Shown here one piece after another: positions 8,486 to 14,852 of a stretch of DNA of 40,229 bases. Where the stretch lies: IMG/VR virus record IMGVR_UViG_3300031977_001460, positions 1 through 40,229 of that record. One strand, given 5' to 3'. How positions within the stretch are numbered: position 1 is the first letter of the stretch; the number at the start of each line of letters is the position of its first letter. This DNA is from a virus. Below the pieces are notes generated by a model. The model worked only from the letters and a program-made list of their open reading frames with translations, did no database searches and was not told where the DNA came from. The position numbers and the translations under genes are program-made.

Positions 8486-8907
8486 TTGTATTTAAGTATC
8501 AGCTTTTTGGTTTCTTCCACTGTTTCCGGCAATGGTCCGCTGTGCCCTTTGTCGCCATTCGCAATGTAAATCCACGGTAATCCATCTCTTGGCTTTCTCA
8601 ACGCCTCTCGCCATTTCTCTTCGGCATACTGAGAATCTACGTTTTGGTCCCAGACTCGAATCTCACCGCCCAATTCCTTCACATAATCACGCAAGATCCC
8701 GCTTGTCAGCACATTGAGTTGTGACGACGGGAGTTGATGTCTCTGCTCCGTCTCTTCCACCACCAGCACTGCCAAGTCGGAACTCGGGAACGGCGCTGGA
8801 TCGACATCAGGAACCGGAGACGGCCCCGGAGATGGCGAATCACCTCCTCTCAGTGCAACAAATATCAAAAACAGAAGAATCACTGCCGTTTTTGTGTCGA
8901 TTTTCAC
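8482..8907 (-). CDS. Membrane-anchored Pro-rich protein, thioredoxin-like C-terminus
   Basis: 141 aa from the GTG that overlaps the previous TGA (GTGA) with AAGG upstream. One transmembrane helix at about residues 8-22 ([15 protein letters not shown]), a Pro/Ser linker ([18 protein letters not shown]), then a compact domain ending in [30 protein letters not shown]. The end resembles the beta-beta-alpha close of a thioredoxin fold, but no CxxC is present, so redox activity is unlikely. The topology (short anchor, Pro-rich linker, outer domain) would suit an inner-membrane spanin-like partner; this is inference. Confidence 0.7.
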   Translation of the reverse strand: [141 protein letters not shown]

Positions 8908-9305
8908 AAATTGGCCTTTTTGCAATTGTCCATCGTGGATATCAACTTGCGGTTAGCCATCGTGACAAGATCCTTAGCATCATCGATTGCCCCTGGTTCT
9001 GCGTCGGGATCATTCAGCACGATTTCGAGAAGTTCAACCGCCTTGTGATAGAAGTCCAACGCCTTCTTGCCCAGTTCGGTGTTTGCCCCCTTAGATTTAC
9101 CGACCATGTTTGCGATCTTCTTCCAGATCTCAGGGATGTTCTCCGACTCATTCACGAAAGCCAGCACAACACCCATTATTAGAGGAAGGTACTGTGCAAT
9201 CAGCCCCTCTACATCCAACCCAACCGCTTCCGGCAGTCTACCTGAACTGTCTGCGCCGAACACCCATGCTGCTAGCCCACCGATTAGGAGACTTGATAGT
9301 TTCAT
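8904..9305 (-). CDS. Small membrane protein of the lysis region
   Basis: 133 aa. Two hydrophobic stretches near the N-terminus (residues 4-17, KLSSLLIGGLAAWVFG, and 37-51, AQYLPLIMGVVLAFV) are followed by a charged helical tail. ATG with AAAGGA upstream and ATGA overlap with the preceding gene. The arrangement recalls class II holins or antiholins, but the family is not recognised. Confidence 0.7.
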   Translation of the reverse strand: MKLSSLLIGGLAAWVFGADSSGRLPEAVGLDVEGLIAQYLPLIMGVVLAFVNESENIPEIWKKIANMVGKSKGANTELGKKALDFYHKAVELLEIVLNDPDAEPGAIDDAKDLVTMANRKLISTMDNCKKANL

Positions 9306-9526
9306 TTTGGTTCCTTTCGCAGATTTTTCAGCACCGTTTCCGTTGATTCCAACACACGCTCAGTGCGTGCTAACGCTTCCGTGTTTCTGTTAAACGCCTC
9401 TGTCACCTTCCCCATGACGATATCGCGGGCTTTTCGCTCTTCCTTAATGTGATTAAGAAAAAACCAGACAACGGCTAACACGGCCCCAATGGAGCCAAAT
9501 TCGGTTAATGGGGATGGGAGTTCCAT
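9302..9526 (-). CDS. Holin-like protein (TM plus coiled coil)
   Basis: 74 aa. I chose the internal ATG at 9526 because the promoter at 9579-9608 should start transcription downstream of the upstream ATG at 9580, which lies in the -10 element. One membrane helix at about residues 8-25 (FGSIGAVLAVVWFFLNHI) is followed by a basic coiled-coil tail (EAFNRNTEALARTERVLEST). This is the layout of XhlA-type hemolysin/holin accessory proteins. It leads a run of three coupled membrane proteins and the papain-like protease. Confidence 0.65.
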   Translation of the reverse strand: MELPSPLTEFGSIGAVLAVVWFFLNHIKEERKARDIVMGKVTEAFNRNTEALARTERVLESTETVLKNLRKEPK

Positions 9527-9578
9527 GCTTTCTGAATTGTGAATTTTTTTAGAGGAATGAGGTTTTTTACAAGTCTGC

Positions 9579-9608
9579 ATTCTACCAGATTGCCATGCGA
9601 CCTGTCAC
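9579..9608 (-). promoter_or_regulatory. Predicted sigma70-type promoter of the lysis region
   Basis: On the minus strand a -35 of GTGACA (9603-9608) and a -10 of TAGAAT (9579-9584) are 18 nt apart. Each differs from consensus by one base. It lies directly after the stop of the 239-aa gene and about 45 nt before the holin-like start, so it could drive the lysis and fibre genes separately. Confidence 0.5.
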
Positions 9609-9614
9609 TAGCGT

Positions 9615-10334
9615 TTACTCCCATTCAAACCGGTCATTCGGCATGTATGGCAAGTTCAGTTTTGGCGGGTTATATCCGCTCTGCTGCTGCAACAATTCAG
9701 GGTTCGGCCCCCATCTGCCGTAGTAGCTCGTGCCGTAATACCCCTGATATTCACCCATTTCTGACAGCGACCAGTACACCCAATTATCTCGATTGAACTC
9801 TGTCTGCTGCTCAAGACAGTTCATGGCCACAAACTGGCGGCTGTACTTCACGACCTCGCGGTGATGCTCGTGGACTTCTTCCCTGTGATACCACAGATAT
9901 TTCTTGCGTGATTCGTGGTAGCGGTTCGTCAGTGCGTCCACAGTCTTCAAGCACCAAGTCGGCGTTGCGAACATCTGCGACGGGAACGGCTGCAACTCTT
10001 CCCTGTTGAACCGATAGACCGGATACCGCGTGAAATCCTTATCGATTCTGTGTTTATCACACGCCTTACTGTCATCATATTTGATAACAACTATCTCGCG
10101 CAGCCACATATTCGATCTGAGTTCATTCAGCTTCCGCAGTTGCAGATAACTGTCGCAGTCTGTGCTGTACGCTGTCCAATCGCGGTCCAGTTCTGAGAGT
10201 AGCAGCTTGGACTCTCGGCTGTCATCCACCACCAAATAAAGAACAGGTGGTTTGCGGTCGATAATCTCGGGAGTTTCCCAGTGCGAGGGCGGTGCGGGGA
10301 GTGGCGGCTGCAACAACGCGATAAGCCAGGCCAT
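9615..10334 (-). CDS. Hypothetical protein with hydrophobic N-terminus
   Basis: 239 aa. The first 16 residues (MAWLIALLQPPLPAPP) look like a weak signal or anchor. Residues 29-80 (PPVLYLVVDDSRESKLLLSE, later LREIVVIKYDDS) alternate strands and helices like a Rossmann or thioredoxin fold. The middle is rich in His, Tyr and Arg; the C-terminus is Tyr/Gly/Pro-rich. Good ribosome site GGAGTGAG. It starts 3 nt after the HExxH protein. No motif identifies its role; a structural or envelope protein is possible. Confidence 0.65.
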   Translation of the reverse strand: MAWLIALLQPPLPAPPSHWETPEIIDRKPPVLYLVVDDSRESKLLLSELDRDWTAYSTDCDSYLQLRKLNELRSNMWLREIVVIKYDDSKACDKHRIDKDFTRYPVYRFNREELQPFPSQMFATPTWCLKTVDALTNRYHESRKKYLWYHREEVHEHHREVVKYSRQFVAMNCLEQQTEFNRDNWVYWSLSEMGEYQGYYGTSYYGRWGPNPELLQQQSGYNPPKLNLPYMPNDRFEWE

Positions 10335-10337
10335 AGC

Positions 10338-10634
10338 TCACTCCGTTTCGTAAACCACCTGATAAGCCCTTGCAAACCAGCACCCGAACGATTCCGAGTG
10401 TTCCTTGATTCCGTCGTGCCAGTCAAACAGGTGTGCATACTCATGCGCCAACGTGTGATACATGCAATCCTGACAGCCTTGAGAGATCTCAATAAAGAAC
10501 CTGTCGCCCTGCTTCCAGCAGTGTCCGAGTTTTCCGGGAATATCTTTTTTGGTCCTGATCGACACCGACAATGGTGGCGGCAACTCTTTCTTGAGTCTCC
10601 GCACCGTCGAATGCCAGCCGTCAGGAACGCTCAT
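10338..10634 (-). CDS. Small zinc metallopeptidase-like protein (SprT/HExxH)
   Basis: 98 aa. Contains the zinc-protease motif HEYAH within TLAHEYAHLFDWHDG, followed by another acidic residue-rich helix (KEHSESFGCWFARAY) that could supply the third ligand, as in SprT-like and related minimal metallopeptidases. The N-terminal half is a short beta region with two Cys (QGCQDCMYH). ATG start; the ribosome site is weak, and it overlaps the end of the 49-aa membrane protein by 14 nt. A processing protease is likely; the substrate is unknown. Confidence 0.8.
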   Translation of the reverse strand: MSVPDGWHSTVRRLKKELPPPLSVSIRTKKDIPGKLGHCWKQGDRFFIEISQGCQDCMYHTLAHEYAHLFDWHDGIKEHSESFGCWFARAYQVVYETE

Positions 10635-10770
10635 CGAACCAATCCATTACCCTGAACGGGATACTCAGCAACCAAACGCATATTGTGAACGTAAAATAGA
10701 ACGAAAGAAACGCATACACCATCGCACCAACTATGCAGCTAGTTTCGTGTAAATATTCCTGAATGCTCAT
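10621..10770 (-). CDS. 49-aa single-span membrane protein
   Basis: A short gene whose ATG overlaps the TGA of the metallophosphoesterase (ATGA). A soluble head (MSIQEYLHETSC) is followed by a long hydrophobic helix (GAMVYAFLSFYFTFTICVWL) and a charged tail (FRVMDWFDERS). The protein is clearly membrane-bound. The coupling and absence of gaps make it a real gene; role unknown, perhaps a small holin-like or membrane-targeting peptide. Confidence 0.65.
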   Translation of the reverse strand: MSIQEYLHETSCIVGAMVYAFLSFYFTFTICVWLLSIPFRVMDWFDERS

Positions 10771-12038
10771 CTTGCGTACGCATACGACGTACGCCGCATC
10801 CCTTTATCCTTGTCGTACAAAAACGCCATCGCCGATTGTCGGTTCAACGTGTAACCCTTCTTCGCGTGCCATCTGTCTGTTCCACTGAGACTCGGCAACA
10901 CGCGCTCAACGATTCCGTTTGTTTCGGTCCCTGCCTGTTGCAGTTTCTTCTCAGCGTGAAAATGCCCGGTGTGCCATTCGTAGAAGTCGCAATCATGCCA
11001 CCATTGCGAGGCTTCTCGGGCCATCAGAGTCGTTCGGTCACTTGGTCTCTCGCCGTCTCCATGCGTGAGCCCTAATAGAGTCTTCCCGTATTTCCGGTAC
11101 TTCCTGAACTTCGGGCTGCAATCGACTTCGACATCCTTTGTGTCTGAATAGGTGCATTGCATCGCGAATGCCAGGTGATAGCTCGATAGCGTGTCGTGAT
11201 TGCCCTGAACCAATATGATTTCAACGGGCGCTATCTTGCGGCATCGTTCAACAGCCGCAATCGTCGCCTCGTACCCTTTCGCGTAAACACGGTGATACCT
11301 GTCGTCTACGTCCTGTGCGGTCCCAGATGTTGTCTCATTCCGCAGTGAGTCGACGTTAAAAAAGTCATTTCCTAGAGGAAATATAATCTTCTCGATATTC
11401 GCATCAGCATTATCTGCCAGCAGGTCGTCCACCGCATTGAGATAATACCCGCTTGCTATGTCTGTATCATAATCAGTCCCAGTTTCTTGCTCCCAGCAGA
11501 GTTTCCCAAAGTGGGCGTCAAATAGTGACACCTCCAGCATGTGGTCGCCGGTTGTTCGCTTGGAAACTTTCTTGGGAGGTTTCCAGCGGCTTTTGTTGAT
11601 TACAGATTCGAGATAGTCAAGAGATCGCTTCTCAAAAATACCGACCTTCCGCCGAAACCACACCTTTACCTGCCATAACTCGACAACCTGAACTTCCTGT
11701 TCTTTATCTTTGCTGCCCTGCTCCCATTTATTGACGACAAATCGATCTATTTGCCAAACTTTTTCGTCGACATCAGCGTATTTTATCGCATCTTCTGGGG
11801 TTTTTATCTGCCGATCCACAGTGACCAAAGTTGCCGTCTTGTCGGTTTGAGAAAACTTGACCGACTCGATATTCGTTTCTGATTCGGTGTCTTTGGAGCT
11901 AATCCCCATCCTGACCATTTTGTTGGTCACCGAACCAACTGGACGCCCAAGAGTCTCAGCGATTTCACGAGCACTGTTCTGAGCGTCAACCAGCTTGCGG
12001 AGAGTTTCCGTCTCTTCGTCGGTCCATGCTCGCCTCAT
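10767..12038 (-). CDS. HTH + calcineurin-like metallophosphoesterase
   Basis: 423 aa from the ATG overlapping the previous TGA, with GAGGTG upstream. Residues 3-45 form a SANT/Myb-like HTH (WTDEETETLRKLVDAQNSA, REIAETLGRPVGSVTNKMVR). The C-terminal half is a metallophosphoesterase: SLFDAHFGK, FPLGNDFFNVD, LVQGNHDTLSSYH, GLTHGDG and HTGHFHAEK, giving the D-x-H, G-N-D, G-N-H-D, H and G-H-x-H metal ligands. The combination is common in phages and suggests a DNA-associated nuclease or phosphodiesterase. The substrate cannot be read from sequence. Confidence 0.87.
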   Translation of the reverse strand: MRRAWTDEETETLRKLVDAQNSAREIAETLGRPVGSVTNKMVRMGISSKDTESETNIESVKFSQTDKTATLVTVDRQIKTPEDAIKYADVDEKVWQIDRFVVNKWEQGSKDKEQEVQVVELWQVKVWFRRKVGIFEKRSLDYLESVINKSRWKPPKKVSKRTTGDHMLEVSLFDAHFGKLCWEQETGTDYDTDIASGYYLNAVDDLLADNADANIEKIIFPLGNDFFNVDSLRNETTSGTAQDVDDRYHRVYAKGYEATIAAVERCRKIAPVEIILVQGNHDTLSSYHLAFAMQCTYSDTKDVEVDCSPKFRKYRKYGKTLLGLTHGDGERPSDRTTLMAREASQWWHDCDFYEWHTGHFHAEKKLQQAGTETNGIVERVLPSLSGTDRWHAKKGYTLNRQSAMAFLYDKDKGMRRTSYAYAR

Positions 12039-12220
12039 GCGATCACCTCGAACCATTCCCTTTTCGCGTTACGAACTGCTAACCGATTCCCCTTCCACAA
12101 CATCCAACGTGGTTTCCCGTCCTTGAATCGCCCGCTGACTTCCTGCGCGGCCAACTCCTCACCGGATCGGATTCGCTCCGCCATGAACGACAGTAGATCG
12201 ACGGTCACGCGGACTTTCAT
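12035..12220 (-). CDS. Hypothetical 61-aa protein
   Basis: A basic protein (SFMAERIRSGEELAAQEVSG, then RFKDGKPRWMLWKGNRLAVR). ATG overlaps the kinase-like gene stop as ATGA, and GGAGCGGAG precedes it. Its next neighbour starts within its stop codon. No family recognised; the small size and basic surface would fit a nucleic-acid-binding accessory protein. Confidence 0.65.
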   Translation of the reverse strand: MKVRVTVDLLSFMAERIRSGEELAAQEVSGRFKDGKPRWMLWKGNRLAVRNAKREWFEVIA

Positions 12221-12723
12221 CTCCGCTCCTTCACCTTAATCCGCTCAAACACCTTCTTCACCCTGCGCTGCAAATCCGGCAACGTGCCTGAATTCATAAT
12301 CACAAAATCACAATCCGCAGCCCTTACCGTGCATGAATCACTCGACTCTTCTTTGCAGGACGGACAATACACCCACACGGACAACGCATCAGGCCACTTG
12401 TGCATGCACGCCCTGAGTTCTTCCCTATCTCTAATCCCGTCATAAACATAAGCGTGCGGCATTGAGAATAGCGTCTCTGCCAACGTGGTCTTGCAGGGGT
12501 GGTTAATAGCCTGGATACGATTGTACCACTCTTTGCGGTTGTGGTGCCGGTTCTCCCATGCGTGGTCAGGGTCTCGCCATTCACTTTGCAGTAGCGGTGA
12601 CGACCCATAAACTTCGACACGTGCTACCCAGCTTGACGAGTACGCACGCCAACCGAAGTAACTGCCCAAAATTTGAGAAACCTCGCCTTTTCCGTGGCGA
12701 GAATAACCGGCCAAGAATATCAA
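12217..12723 (-). CDS. P-loop deoxynucleotide kinase-like protein
   Basis: 168 aa. Starts with TTG: an AGGAG lies 8 nt upstream and no in-frame ATG precedes the P-loop, LAGYSRHGKGEVSQIL (residues 4-19). Further motifs VYDGIRDREEL and ADCDFVIMNSGTLPDLQRRV match the acceptor-side and C-terminal segments of phage deoxynucleoside monophosphate kinases, which convert dNMPs to dNDPs to feed DNA synthesis. A Cys-pair (CPSCKEESSDSC) in the lid region might bind zinc. Located among DNA-metabolism genes. Substrate specificity is not predictable. Confidence 0.75.
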   Translation of the reverse strand: MIFLAGYSRHGKGEVSQILGSYFGWRAYSSSWVARVEVYGSSPLLQSEWRDPDHAWENRHHNRKEWYNRIQAINHPCKTTLAETLFSMPHAYVYDGIRDREELRACMHKWPDALSVWVYCPSCKEESSDSCTVRAADCDFVIMNSGTLPDLQRRVKKVFERIKVKERR

Positions 12724-12750
12724 CTCGCATTCTCCTTAATCCGCAATATT

Positions 12751-12900
12751 TTACCGACTAGAGCACAGGTTGTCACTAGGCGTTTTGCGACTCGCTTTCT
12801 TGATTGCGGCTTCAAGTCTTTTGTAGACATTGCCCGTCAGATCGTGATTGTGTAGCAACGCCTCTGCAAGCTCGCACGCTTCCAGCAGGTCGGCTGCGGC
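12751..12900 (-). CDS. Small conserved-looking frame without a clear start
   Basis: An open frame of 49 codons follows directly after, and in the same frame as, the TAA that ends the 103-aa gene. The product (LLEACELAEALLHNHDLTGN, then VYKRLEAAIKKASRK) looks like a real helical phage protein. No ATG or GTG exists; possible starts are CTG at 12888 or 12885, or TTG at 12858. Read-through of the TAA would give a 153-aa fusion. The frame is real-looking but its expression is unclear. Confidence 0.4.
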   Translation of the reverse strand, partial: AAADLLEACELAEALLHNHDLTGNVYKRLEAAIKKASRKTPSDNLCSSR

Positions 12901-13212
12901 TTAATCTTCCCTCAGAAGTTTCCGAATCATTGACGCACTCTCAAAGGCCAGCACCTGAAACTTGCCGCCCTGAATGCTGTCTAGTTTTTTGAGCAATTCG
13001 GCAGCCTCTTCGTTATCAATGTCCCCATGCCTGCTGATCTCGGAATTTCGGATTTCTTGTATGTTGTGGTACTGGTTTTCAATCAGCCTCAATCCAGCAT
13101 CTAACCACTTGCCGGTGTATGTATTGGCAATTGTATTGCTGTTTCGGCGTCGGCACTCTTTCACCCATGCGATCACATTCGTTGTGCAGGTGGCGTGTAT
13201 CTTTCCCTTCAT
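12901..13212 (-). CDS. Hypothetical protein
   Basis: 103 aa, basic N-terminus (MKGKIHATCTTNVIAWVKEC, RRRN) and helical C-terminus (DIDNEEAAELLKKLDSIQGG). ATG with GAGGGGTGAGGG upstream and ATGA overlap with the nuclease gene. It ends in TAA, after which the same frame stays open for 49 codons. No domain recognised. Confidence 0.7.
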   Translation of the reverse strand: MKGKIHATCTTNVIAWVKECRRRNSNTIANTYTGKWLDAGLRLIENQYHNIQEIRNSEISRHGDIDNEEAAELLKKLDSIQGGKFQVLAFESASMIRKLLRED

Positions 13213-13526
13213 CCCTCACCCCTCAAAACAGATTCCAAGTAATCTTCCAGCCGCATCGTGATTAGCCACTCCCCTCGATTTCGCTTGTGGCATACAACCG
13301 GCACATCATCACCGCAATCCTCTGACGCCTGCTTCATCGCCGTATGGATGTTCAACTTCTCGACCCGCTTGCACTCGATATGGATTCCAGGTATCGAATG
13401 AACCACATCAGGCGAGTCAGGAGAACCACTGAATTGCTGGCCTCTCCGTGCTTCGTGTCCGTGTTTCCGAAGGAATGCAGCAAGTTCACGCTCGCCTCTC
13501 GCCCCTTTCGCCCTGCTATTCGGCAT
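13209..13526 (-). CDS. PD-(D/E)XK nuclease, Holliday-junction-resolvase-like
   Basis: 105 aa. The opening GARGERELAAFLRKHGHEAR gives the catalytic Glu of the first helix; SPDVVHSI supplies the Asp, and HIECKRVEKL the E-x-K. The order and spacing match small archaeal-Hjc/VRR-NUC-like resolvases used by phages to resolve recombination and replication junctions before packaging. AAGGAGA lies 8 nt before the ATG. Context among the RecE/ERF recombination genes supports this role. Confidence 0.82.
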   Translation of the reverse strand: MPNSRAKGARGERELAAFLRKHGHEARRGQQFSGSPDSPDVVHSIPGIHIECKRVEKLNIHTAMKQASEDCGDDVPVVCHKRNRGEWLITMRLEDYLESVLRGEG

Positions 13527-13581
13527 CTGGTGTCTCCTTCCGTTTGAATTCCCCGCACCGCTCGCCGTTGGGTCCGCTCAT
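13516..13581 (-). CDS. 21-aa peptide gene
   Basis: A very short frame (MSGPNGERCGEFKRKETPDA, then E). Its ATG overlaps the TGA of the zinc-finger gene (ATGA) and has a perfect GGAGG 4 nt upstream, and its stop lies inside the start of the nuclease gene. The signals suggest it is translated, perhaps only to carry ribosomes to the nuclease start. No function can be proposed. Confidence 0.45.
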   Translation of the reverse strand: MSGPNGERCGEFKRKETPDAE

Positions 13582-13790
13582 GATTCCTCCATTATTGGCG
13601 AGCCGCCGTATGCGGTCATGTTTCTCTGCTTTCGATCTTTCTGTTCACGAATCGACTGGCCGCCAGCGTAATTGTCTCGCGCTGCCTTTCTTCGCAAGCA
13701 CTTTGCATCACAAAACAAGCCATCCCTTGTTGCTTTTGGGTGATTCGCATCAAATAAATTTCCACATTCGATACAACGAAACTCACTCAT
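13578..13790 (-). CDS. Small zinc-ribbon protein
   Basis: 70 aa from the ATG with AAAGGA 6 nt upstream. A four-Cys zinc site spans residues 6-30 (CIECGNLFD and LFCDAKCLRRKA: C-x2-C, later C-x3-C), followed by a basic tail with SIREQKDRKQRN. The frame remains open upstream to 13934 (with GTG at 13853), but that part lacks a ribosome site. Likely binds nucleic acid or protein; no specific role. Confidence 0.65.
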   Translation of the reverse strand: MSEFRCIECGNLFDANHPKATRDGLFCDAKCLRRKAARDNYAGGQSIREQKDRKQRNMTAYGGSPIMEES

Positions 13791-13940
13791 CGCGTTTCCT
13801 TTCTGTAGTTCGTTCTTGTGTGCTGTGCGCAACACACCCTTATCCCCGGTCACTATGTCTTGTGCGGGAATCCTTCCATCTTCAGAACAGCCAAACGGTG
13901 TTATCGGTTCGTCTGTGACCGGGGCCAGGTCTTAAGGGTC

Positions 13941-14139
13941 TCAGTTGCCTGGTATTTGTTTAACCGATAGGTCCGTGCATGGATTGTGAGTCCACTCCCG
14001 CACTGTTCCGTACTGCCGCATAGCCGCTCTCGCATTCCCGAATGTCCGTCCACGGGTGGTATCATGGTCTCTTACCGGCCAATATTTGCTATGCGTGTCA
14101 GGTCGTCGAATAAGTTAGTGGCACAGGTAGGACTTGCAC
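13941..14139 (-). pseudogene. Possible small gene read only with a +1 shift
   Basis: A GTG at 14139 opens a 13-codon frame ending in ACC-UGA-C (UGA at 14098-14100). A +1 shift there enters a 52-codon frame (KYWPVRDHDTTRGRTFGNAR, then AAMRQYGTVREW) ending at 13941. The joined product reads as a plausible small basic protein, but the frame after the shift has no start codon of its own. It may be a pseudogene, a sequence error or programmed shifting. Confidence 0.25.
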
Positions 14140-14226
14140 CTACTGCGATTGAGTGAAGCTAATCACCCACTCGCCTCTGCCGTGCTGCACCTCAACCGGG
14201 AAATCCCAGTTGTCACGGACTGTGCC
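14119..14226 (-). ncRNA. tRNA-like folded RNA
   Basis: GGCACAG (14220-14226) pairs perfectly with CTGTGCC (14120-14126). The 3' strand stacks directly on a hairpin GTAGG-TGCAAGT-CCTAC (14127-14143), giving the tRNA geometry of a 7-bp acceptor, 5-bp T stem and 7-nt T loop (T54, C56 and A58 kept, G instead of T at 55), then an A at 14119 as discriminator. The 76 nt between them are too long for a normal tRNA and offer no valid anticodon loop. CCA is not encoded. It may be a tRNA mimic, a decayed tRNA or chance. Confidence 0.3.
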
Positions 14227-14267
14227 ATGTTGCCGGTCTTTCCCGGCTGTCTGCCATCAGCGTAGGC

Positions 14268-14362
14268 AAAGAAAAAGCCCACGCCTCCGAGGTGTTCACG
14301 CCGTTACCAATGCAACGACCCCCAGAAACGTGGGCATCTTCATTGGTAACCGCTGGCGTGAA
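14268..14362 (-). ncRNA. Long hairpin with pseudoknot and terminator-like end
   Basis: Arms 14341-14362 and 14295-14312 pair over 18 bp (CATTGGTAAC with GTTACCAATG, and TTCACGCC with GGCGTGAA) with one 4-nt bulge. GCCCACG in the loop (14329-14335) is complementary to CGTGGGC at 14277-14283, which is followed by TTTTTCTTT. The two helices can coexist as an H-type pseudoknot, or the second can form a terminator stem. Placed right after the 65-aa gene, it may end or attenuate transcription. Confidence 0.5.
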
Positions 14363-14390
14363 CATTTTCAATTATTCATTCTAAAAATCT

Positions 14391-14588
14391 TTACGCAACC
14401 CCAATCTGTGATTCCAGCCACTCTGACTGTGAATCAGTGAGTCGCACGGTCACGCACTCGTCCGCATTTCTCATACGGGTCGCCTGCTTTATCCGGTCGC
14501 GAACCAGAATCGACTTGAATCCTTCAACTGTGCGGAGACTGTGCCGCAACATTTCCCACTCATAGGCGGTCATTGTCTTGTCCTGCAT
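14391..14588 (-). CDS. Hypothetical 65-aa protein
   Basis: ATG with an excellent ribosome site (AAGGAGA). The helical N-terminal half (MTAYEWEMLRHSLRTVEGFK) is followed by a basic part and ends in VTVRLTDSQSEWLESQIGVA, a shape seen in short phage regulators. Ten nt separate it from the preceding gene. No family recognised. A structured RNA region lies directly after its stop. Confidence 0.65.
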   Translation of the reverse strand: MQDKTMTAYEWEMLRHSLRTVEGFKSILVRDRIKQATRMRNADECVTVRLTDSQSEWLESQIGVA

Positions 14589-14598
14589 GGTTATCTCC

Positions 14599-14850
14599 TT
14601 AGAACGGTGTGTCGTTATCGAGTGCTTCCTGTGAACCTTCAGTCGACGGTCCAGACTGGTTGTACGGTTCCGTCTCGATACTCAACGACATGAACTTAGT
14701 GCCGTTCTTGGATTCCTTAATCCACGCCGCAATGTTGCACTTCTCACCGTCTGTGTTCGTCCAATTCCCTGTGTAATCAGGGTGCTTGTCCGTCTGCTTG
14801 CGGTCGTTCTTGAACAGGCTTCCCTGTCCTGGTTTTTGTTCATAAGCCAT
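14599..14850 (-). CDS. Small ssDNA-binding-like protein
   Basis: 83 aa from ATG at 14850; the TTG upstream is less likely. The sequence begins MAYEQKPGQGSLFKNDRKQT, has YTGNWTNTDGEKCNIAAWIK and FMSLSIE strands, then an acidic Pro/Ser tail ending in DNDTPF. The beta core and the acidic C-terminal tip with a final Phe resemble small phage single-strand-binding or P12-like proteins. The recombination and helicase neighbours fit. I did not confirm this by alignment. Confidence 0.6.
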   Translation of the reverse strand: MAYEQKPGQGSLFKNDRKQTDKHPDYTGNWTNTDGEKCNIAAWIKESKNGTKFMSLSIETEPYNQSGPSTEGSQEALDNDTPF

Positions 14851-14852
14851 AA

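Larger units (their letters stand above)
13791..14390 (-). other. 600-bp gap with RNA structures and broken frames
   Basis: No normal gene fits here on either strand. On the minus strand there is a pseudoknot/terminator-like element at 14268-14362, perfect hairpins at 14232-14247 and 14193-14212, a tRNA-like closing stem at 14119-14226, and several coding-looking frames that lack start codons or are broken at UGA. It could be a noncoding RNA, the remnant of genes, or both. It is by far the longest stretch without an intact gene in this compact genome. Confidence 0.5.

Noticed and set aside
9535-9580. Terminator with A/T runs before the holin-like gene
   Set aside because: The flanking runs do not form a stable GC stem; the promoter reading is better.
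14119-14226. A standard tRNA gene
   Set aside because: No anticodon arm with a 7-nt loop and T33, and the body is about 20-30 nt too long.
14200-14300. Match to ZTP, cobalamin or group I intron RNA
   Set aside because: Short similarities such as GGGTCGT and CGTGGGC exist, but the conserved cores and helix order are missing.
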